A stretch of 64,000 nucleotides of DNA from Talpa occidentalis (taxonomy: Eukaryota; Chordata; Mammalia; Eulipotyphla; Talpidae): positions 69,299,106 to 69,363,105 of the forward strand of contig NW_023601104.1 in NCBI RefSeq assembly GCF_014898055.3, in the 5' to 3' direction. Below the pieces are notes generated by a model, which saw nothing but the letters and a program-made list of their open reading frames with translations, was not told the origin of the DNA and did no database searches. How positions within the stretch are numbered: the stretch's first letter is position 1; each line of letters starts with the position of its first letter. Shown here piece after piece: positions 58,001 to 64,000 of this stretch. The position numbers were made by a program, and so were the translations under genes.

Positions 58001-58780
58001 AGGAGAGGCTGCACACAGAAAGAAAAGGTTGTTTCAACCGTCACATTCTAGATTCCTTCAAGTACCCTGAAATGATTCACATCAAAGCGACAGGAAAGAG
58101 CTGGTGGGTTAAAGATTTGACTTTTGGTTTGGGTTTAAAATAAAGTAACAGTGTTTCCCTAAAACCCCTGTCTTCAGCCTTTAGGCAGTCTAGAGTGTCT
58201 TGCCTTTGCGACCCCAGCTGAGAGAAGCTTAGTACAATTTCCCCTGCCCGTGACTACAGCTTCATCTTTGACTCCTACCATTTGGCGCAAGTTCAGTCTC
58301 TCCAGCTCCTGCCCTCCTCCCCAGCCTCCTGGGAAGACTCTACTGCCTGATCTTTATTGCTCTTTTCCCACACTCCATTATACAGCATGCTATCTGCCTC
58401 TGAATTTATTTATTAGGACTCAGATCTATAATATATATCCCTACCTTTCCTGTCTGACACAGTCTCTATGCAGCAGAGCACATGAGAGGAGCTGCTTGTC
58501 ATAAACAGTCACAGAAAGTCAGCACCCTGAAAGGAAGGGCCAGAGCCTTGCAAAAAAAACCAACTCCCTGGAGGCTGCTCAGAGCCAAATTGCTTTTTCA
58601 AAACTTCACACTCAAGATCCAGCAGTCCAGACAGGCAGCCACAAACAGCTCCTTGTGGGGGAGTGCATTTGCAGCTGGCAACTTTATACCCACATGTCTG
58701 GCCCTCATTTAGTACACTAGAGCTCTATTTAAAAAAAAAAAAAAATAACATTTTGCTAATAAGCTTAAGCTTTGTCATTG
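55083..58780. other. Gene-free stretch, mildly CpG-containing in part
   Basis: About 3.7 kb with no named repeat. An A15 run lies at 55399-55413. A CTCF-like word occurs at 55806-55819 (see findings). CpGs are scattered at 55780-55890 and 56240-56510. Near 57900 AGATGTGGAAGAGACCCTAG and AGGTCATTTAGTCTCACACA recall an old mammalian repeat that I cannot name. No exon is supported. Confidence 0.4.
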
Positions 58781-59021
58781 TTCTCCTTTAAGCAGGCTAT
58801 AGACGTAGAGCATGACTTTTCTTTCTTACAGCAGGTAATGCATTCACCTGGCTCATAACTCAAAAAGAAATAAAAAGTCATTGAGAAGTCTCACTCCCAC
58901 TCTGATCTTTGCACCCATTTCCACCCCTTGTACCAACCACTGTTAATAGTTTTTTATATATCCTTTCAGTGCATCGTTTTATTTTTGCTTTTCCACCTGG
59001 TTTTTAATAAGCCTTTTATTT

Positions 59022-59729
59022 GAACTATTTGGTTTTATTTATTTATGCATGCAAGAACTGGGGTGTAGGCCAGAGGTACGGGGTGGGGGGATGAGAGGAT
59101 TCACCAGAGACAGAGTGGGAAGCAGAACAGGCGGACCTACTGAAATACACTGCTGAGGGAATGAAATGGCAGGAATGGACACAGTGCAGGTTTTCTAGGA
59201 TCCCATGCAGACCCGGTAAAGGAGGAGTCAGAGTCCTCAGTGGTTTTTTTTGCAGGTCTTTTATTGGGATTACCAGGTACACAGCAGGCAGGGGTGCCTG
59301 CCAGCCTCCCAGCCCTCAGCAAGTCTTCACTCTATGTGGGCTCTCCGGCCTTCTCTGCTTCTCTCCCGGCTTCTGTTCGTTCTCGGCTTCTTGGCTTCTG
59401 CTGGCGTCCCTGTGACGCCAACCTTAAAAGCCCAGTCTTAGCCCGGGTGAATCCCATCTACCTATGCCGACACCCTATTCCAGGTGCCCGCCATCAGGCA
59501 TGCATTCAGGACCGCAAGGATCCATCATCTGTCCTGATGGCGAGGGCAGAAAAGCCTGACATTTTCTTCACCCTACAGGGGAGCAATGGGTGAGAAAGAA
59601 GATGTCTGCTGCCCCATGTGGGTTAGCTCCCCGGCTGGGGATTGAACTTAGGCCACAGCTAGAACCCAAGTCATGGCGGCAATAGCGTGATAGCACTGAG
59701 ACTTAACTCCTGCGCCACCAGGGAGGCCC
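59022..59729 (-). mobile_element. tRNA-derived SINE split by a solo LTR
   Basis: The 3' half (TTTATTTATGCATGCAAGAA to TACACTGCTGAGG) and the 5' half (GGGGAGCAATGGGTGAGAAA to CACCAGGGAGGCCC) make one full-length A1 SINE once the LTR (59162-59577) and one 5-bp duplicate are removed. The outer TSD TAAGCCTTTTATTT (59008-59021) and TAAACCTTTTATTT (59730-59743) has one mismatch. Confidence 0.95.
59162..59577 (-). mobile_element. Solo LTR of an endogenous retrovirus inside a SINE
   Basis: Length 416 bp. On the minus strand it begins TGTAGGG and ends CATTTCA, the TG...CA termini of retroviral LTRs. It is flanked by a 5-bp TSD, GGGAA (59157-59161) and GGGGA (59578-59582), that matches the uninterrupted SINE sequence GAGGGGAGC. 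On the minus strand a TATA-like CTTTTAAGG (about 59422-59430) precedes an AATAAAA poly(A) signal (59259-59265) and a CTGCA cleavage-like site. No gag, pol or env sequence is present, so it arose by recombination between two LTRs of a provirus. ERV class not assigned. Frames across it are not proteins. Confidence 0.88.
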
Positions 59730-60340
59730 TAAACCTTTTATTTTAGAAGAGTTTTAGATGTACAGAAACATTGCAAAGACAATACCAAAAGTTCTCATAT
59801 ACTCCTCACCAGTTCCTTCTATCGGTATTATCTTGTCATCCTTATCTTACAGAATCTTGTAGATGGTACATTCATCATATCTAAAAAAAGAAACATGGGT
59901 ACATTGCTATTAACTAAACTACACTCCTGAATCATCTTTCACTAGATTTCCCCCGAATATCCTTTATTGGGCCCAGGATCTCATCTGGGATCCACCTTTG
60001 TCGTCCTGTATCCACTGGCTCTTCCTGGCTGTTAGAGTTTCACAGATTTTGCCTGTTTTTGAAGACTTTGACAGTTCTGAGGAGTGCTGGGTTGGGTATT
60101 TTGTAGAATATGCCTCAATTGAAGGTTGTTGTTTTTCTCAGGATTCAGCTGGGAGGAAGAACACAGAGGGTGCTGCTATTCTCATCACACCTCGAGGGCA
60201 GACCCACCCTATCTGCTGACTTACTACTCTTGACTTTGACCATCACCTGGCCAAAGTCCTCTCTGCAGGTCTTTGGTCTTCTCCCTTGTGAAGACCATTT
60301 TCATCCTCTGCTCTTTGAAAGAAAGTCTGCAAGGGCAGAG

Positions 60341-62415
60341 ATACTTTGGGGGTTCTGCAGGGTTTCTTAGTATGTATTTGGTAAATTGGCAAGGCCCTTA
60401 GGAGTTCCCAAACCTTATGCTAAGACTGTTTTTCCAAGAGCAGGCTCTAAAAGCAGATTTTCTTACAGGATCTTACTTCCTGACAAGACTCCCACTTTCT
60501 CCAAAGCAGTTCATATACTTAGCAGATTACTAGGCTTTCACTCAGTCATTTTAATCATGCTTTTATAGCCACCCCTCTGCATCAAAATCAACTTTTACGA
60601 GGGCAAACACCACAGTACTGTATGAACTAGGAAAACACTCTCTCTGTTAAATTTGAGCAATTTTGCATTGGATGTTGTTTTGACCTGAGTCCTTAAAAAG
60701 AATGTGTGGCTCCCAGGATAGTCAGTGTTTGGGGTAAAGTACATAGCACATGGGCTTGTCATCGCAAGCATGTTTTGTAGTTCTGAAGCTAGAACTTCCT
60801 GTTGGGAAATAAGAAAATCTCTGAAGCTATTTCTGTCTTACCACTGACTCCTGCATGATAGGCTTGGGAAATTCATTTTTGCCTCCTGGGACTTTAGGAC
60901 TGAGTGCCACCTGCCCAGGGGAGAGGACAATATGATACCCCAGCAGAGCATCTTGCTACACACCTTGCCAACTAGATTGATGGACAACAGATGGCAGCTC
61001 TTAATGCCAGAGATGAGGTGATATAAAGAATCTGGAGCACAGAACTTGCCCCCACCTCCTGGGAGGAGTTCACGGGGCAAGGGGTACATTAGAGCATGCA
61101 GGAGCCCTCCCTGAGAGTCTGGGAGAGGGAACTCTACTTGCATACAAACAGACACAGTCTGCATTACTCCTGCAACAGGATCATGAGACATTCCCTCTCT
61201 TTTCTGTCTATTTATAAAAATAAACAAGGCAAAACAACCTACTTTGATGAAAACCTATAAAATATTCTTAAACAAAATAAATACAATCTCAGGAGTGGAA
61301 ATGTCTTTAATGAGAAGCAAAATACCTAGGTCAACTGATACAGATTGTAGAATTGAAAAAACAAAAGTCATTTGCCAAGAAGGTCCAAGAGCCCCTTCAA
61401 GACTCCACTAAAGACTTACCCCCATTACAGCACAGGCTTTAGTGCGGGTGGATTATACCATGTGAAGTCCTCAGTACCCAGTTACCCTTTCCACCAACCA
61501 GCATTTATTGGCCTCCACTCTAAGGCAGGCACTGTGTTAGTTATTCATTCTAAAGAGTCTAAAAAATATTATTCTACATGTCAGCACTACCTTCCTGACT
61601 CGTTAAAATCTTTGAAGTACATCTGTCCAGGACCAAAACATACATCTTGAAGCCAAAGAGTATATTATTTCTTGGCCACACCCTTTAGCAAGTTATCTTT
61701 TCTCTTCTACAAGCTACTCTGGCCTTAAAGAGAGTCAGGAGAGGAAAGCAGTTGTGGGGTGTTAAGGGTCAATCAAATAAAAAGGTTGTGACAACTTGAT
61801 GTAGGTTTGTGATTTTTGACTGGTTTCTACCAGGCTAGGCTGACAGATTGTATAGGGCAACCGTGTCATAAACTTCTTTTGCTTTCTTTAATCACAAAAA
61901 TGTGCCAGAAAACTGGATGTGTGGGTACACTGTGGAATTATGTGGTTCCTACAAAGTAAGGTGTTTGGCAGTGGTTGGCAGATGACAGTCATCATTCTTA
62001 AAGCTTCAAGTTGTTTTACTTGTGAAGGTAAACATCTTAACTTTTGCCTATTGCCAATAAAAGACTGCATAGTCTATCCAGAGCTTGTCTAGGCTTGTAG
62101 GCTGAGTGCTCTGTTGACTGATAGTGGGAGAGGTCCCCTCCACACCCTACCCCCTCTTATTGCCCGGCTCTCCCAACCGCATCTTTCTCAGATATCCTTG
62201 GCTGCCACCAATAACCTGTTGACAGTGAAAGTTCTAGTGAACCATTTATTTACAGAGATGGGTGACTCACTGTTCCATCATGAGCCATTAGGAGACTAAA
62301 TTTTTTTTTAACTTAGCCACCCTAGCAAGGTCCAGATAGAATGGGAAGGGCAAATGATTTTTTTTTATCACATCGAAGAAAAAAATCTACAACAAAAATC
62401 AAATCTAGATCGATT
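60341..62415. other. Unique non-coding sequence, nothing firm
   Basis: A MIR-like scrap may lie at 61495-61550 (AGCATTTATTGGCCTCCACT, GCAGGCACTGTGTTAGTTAT). The 129-codon minus frame at 60838-61227 lacks recognisable features. Confidence 0.4.
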
Positions 62416-62419
62416 GGCA

Positions 62420-62660
62420 GAATGGAGTAGTGATTAAAATCATGGGATAAGAGTCAGACCGCTCCTCTCATTTTACTAGCAAGATGATCTTCAAGCTCCC
62501 TAACTTCTTACTGTTACAGTTTCTTCTTTTGCACAACGGGAGTGGGAATAATGAGTGCCGATGTCAAAAGATTGCAGTTGTGAGGATCAAATGGAAACAC
62601 CTTATGGTTAATGCATAAGTATGCCTGGCATACAGATAGCGCTTAATAGATATTATGTTT
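62420..62660 (+). mobile_element. MIR, nearly full length
   Basis: In sense: GGAGTAGTGATTAAAATCAT, GGGATAAGAGTCAGACCGCT, AGCTCCCTAACTTCTTACTG, GGAGTGGGAATAATGAGTGC, GTTGTGAGGATCAAATGGAA, TGCCTGGCATACAGATAGCG and CTTAATAGATATTATG. Confidence 0.88.
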
Positions 62661-63507
62661 TAGAGAGGGACTTGAGCAACCATATGTTAGCACCAGGGTA
62701 CATAAACCCCAGTAATGTGCAGGGGAAGGAGAAACATTCCTGAGTAGAACTTTCCAAATAAAGATTTGCAACCATTTTGCTAGCAACTAGTTTCTATCCC
62801 TGAGTATAGCACTCACAGGCCCTCCTGAACCCTCCCTTAAATTCCATCCAGGATTTCATCTGAAATCAAGAAAAGCATTGCCTGCTCCAATTTCTGCAAG
62901 TATCATTTTACCCTGAAAACAGAAGAAGGGGGCTGCCTGCCTTTTCTGCCTCACAGGTCAGGTGTTGTCAGTTTTCATTCATTACATGGTAGCAAAGTGA
63001 CTAGGGTTCTGCTGACACTGGCCATTGCAGTCACATGGGTGACAAGTAATTCAACTATGGAAGCTCCTCTGGGAGGGAAGGAGGAGGTTATTTTGTGCTT
63101 GAGTCCAGCACAAAGACAAGGATAGGAGCAAGGTCAAAAGTTGAGGCTTAGAAGACACAGAAAAGCAATCTTTCAAGTCTAGTCAGCGTGTTAACAGCAA
63201 GGGCCTAATGTAATATACTCTGTGTATAGGAACTTTTGCTGACAACACTGAACCGGAGCCCCTTCTCTTCCCATCCTATGGGTTCCCTTCTGCTGTGTCA
63301 TGAGAGGCCACCTCTCCCCTTCCCATGGGTCCCTGTAGGACTGGTGGTCAGAAACTGCAGCCAGCTGGAGTCTACAGAGCAAGGAGAATCAGAAAGGGGG
63401 AAAACAAGCAGAGGGCTTATATTTGGGGGGTGAATCCATCACATCAGTCTAGTAGCAACTCACAGCTGAATTTCAGTCCTCCCAATATTTTTTTCTAGAA
63501 ATTTTTG
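62661..63507. other. Unique non-coding sequence, nothing recognised
   Basis: No known repeat and no credible gene. Confidence 0.45.
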
Positions 63508-63520
63508 AAGATGTTATTTA

Positions 63521-63805
63521 TTTATTTATTTTTAAAATTTATTTATTTATGCATATAAGAGATCGGGCACAGGCCAGAGATGCAGGGGGGTCGGGGGGTG
63601 AGAGAATTCACCAGAGACAGAGCAGGGAACAGAACAGGCAGACTGACTGAAATACACTGCTGAGGGGAGCAGCGGGTGAGTCAGGAGAGGTCTGCTGCGC
63701 CATGTGGGTTTCTCTCTGGCCGGCCGTGGATCGAACTTGTGCTGCAGAGGCTGTGGATTGCTTCATAGTGTAATCTTAACCCCTTGCACCACCAGGGAGG
63801 CCCTA
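63521..63805 (-). mobile_element. tRNA-derived SINE, subfamily A2, with TSD
   Basis: TTTATTTATTTTTAAAATTT end, full body, TGGATCGAACTTGTGCTGCA at the B box, and head CACCACCAGGGAGGCCC. The TSD AAGATGTTATTTA (63508-63520) and AAGATGTAATTTA (63806-63818) has one mismatch. Confidence 0.95.
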
Positions 63806-63819
63806 AAGATGTAATTTAG

Positions 63820-64000
63820 AGGACCTCCCTGGAGGCCTAGGGTGCTGACCCACATGGCACAGCAGACCTCTCCTGTCTCTCCCTCTGTTCCCCTCAGCAG
63901 TGTATTTCAGTAGACCTGCCTGTTCTGCTCCCCACTCTGCCTCTGGTGAATCATCCACCCCACTCCATATCTCTGGCCTGCTTCGAGTTCTCTTACACAA
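63820..64000 (+). mobile_element. tRNA-derived SINE, head-deleted, cut by window end
   Basis: GACCTCCCTGGAGGCCTAGG (start of the head) jumps to GACCCACATGGCACAGCAGA (body). About 70 bp is missing, including the rest of the A-box region and the B box. The body continues through CTGCCTCTGGTGAATCATCC to the end of the window; the A tail is not seen. Such a copy could not be transcribed from its own Pol III promoter. Confidence 0.9.

Larger units (their letters stand above)
58785..60340 (-). mobile_element. Old L1 (L1M-type) 3' region hosting a SINE/LTR nest
   Basis: Outer arms: CAACCACTGTTAATAGTTTT and TATATATCCTTTCAGTGCAT before the SINE. After it come AGAAGAGTTTTAGATGTACA, GGGCCCAGGATCTCATCTGG, GACTTTGACAGTTCTGAGGA, TATTTTGTAGAATATGCCTC and TGAAAGAAAGTCTGCAAGGG. 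These are well-known antisense phrases of old L1 3' UTRs. The SINE at 59022-59729 lies between the arms. Confidence 0.8.

Noticed and set aside
59240..59593. 117-codon plus frame
   Set aside because: It lies almost wholly inside the solo LTR, antisense to the LTR, and continues into the SINE. It is not a viral or host gene.
1..64000. CRISPR arrays, operons, ribosome binding sites or phage-type systems
   Set aside because: The window is mammalian nuclear DNA. The only regular repeats are microsatellites and dispersed retroelements, and nothing resembles a spacer array.

Overview
This window is mammalian nuclear DNA without a recognisable host gene. It holds A+T-rich unique sequence, (CA)n, (CT)n and (GT)n microsatellites, ancient pan-mammalian repeats (MIR, L2, old L1, ERVL/MaLR-like LTRs, MER5-like MITEs) and a younger layer of tRNA-derived SINEs with target-site duplications (TSDs). 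No open reading frame looks like an exon series. The longest (184 codons at 52154-52708) is about what chance gives in 64 kb. The only coding sequence I can name is two L1 ORF2 C-terminal remnants.

The dominant young element is a tRNA-derived SINE of about 275 bp, present in 14 full or partial copies. Its sense head reads GGCCTCCCTGGTGGCGCAAG and contains Pol III A and B boxes. An unrelated body follows, then an AAATAAATAAATC-type 3' end with an A tail. It is not Alu, B1/B2, CAN-SINE, PRE-1, Bov-tA or the horse ERE body. I infer a non-primate, non-rodent, probably laurasiatherian mammal. A horseshoe-bat-type SINE is my best but unverified guess.

Layout. 1-2600: a short tandem repeat, one SINE and two adjoining old L1 3' ends. 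2.8-20.6 kb: mostly unique sequence with one SINE inside a MER5-like MITE, another SINE, MIRs and microsatellites. 20.6-24.4 kb: a SINE cluster including a head-only copy, a 5'-truncated young L1, a CpG-rich block of about 400 bp, a (CT)n tract, a MIR split by a SINE, and an L2. 25-32.5 kb: MIR, L1M, L2 and MaLR-like fossils. 34.5-42.5 kb: L1M pieces, one with a MIR inside it, a second young L1 with a SINE in its tail, and a MaLR-like LTR. 48.7-50.7 kb: an old L1 piece and an old LTR carrying two SINEs 26 bp apart. 54-55.1 kb: (TG)n, a SINE, and a 25-bp inverted repeat around a (GT)n loop. 58.8-60.3 kb: a three-level nest (old L1 > SINE > solo LTR). 62.4-64 kb: a MIR and a head-to-head SINE pair cut by the window end.

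The elements form a stratigraphy rather than a pathway: MIR, L2, L1M, MaLR and MER5 are oldest; the SINE and the young L1 came later; the solo LTR inserted after the SINE it interrupts. Old-repeat boundaries are judged by eye and may be off by tens of bases; SINE, young L1 and solo LTR boundaries rest on TSDs where stated.
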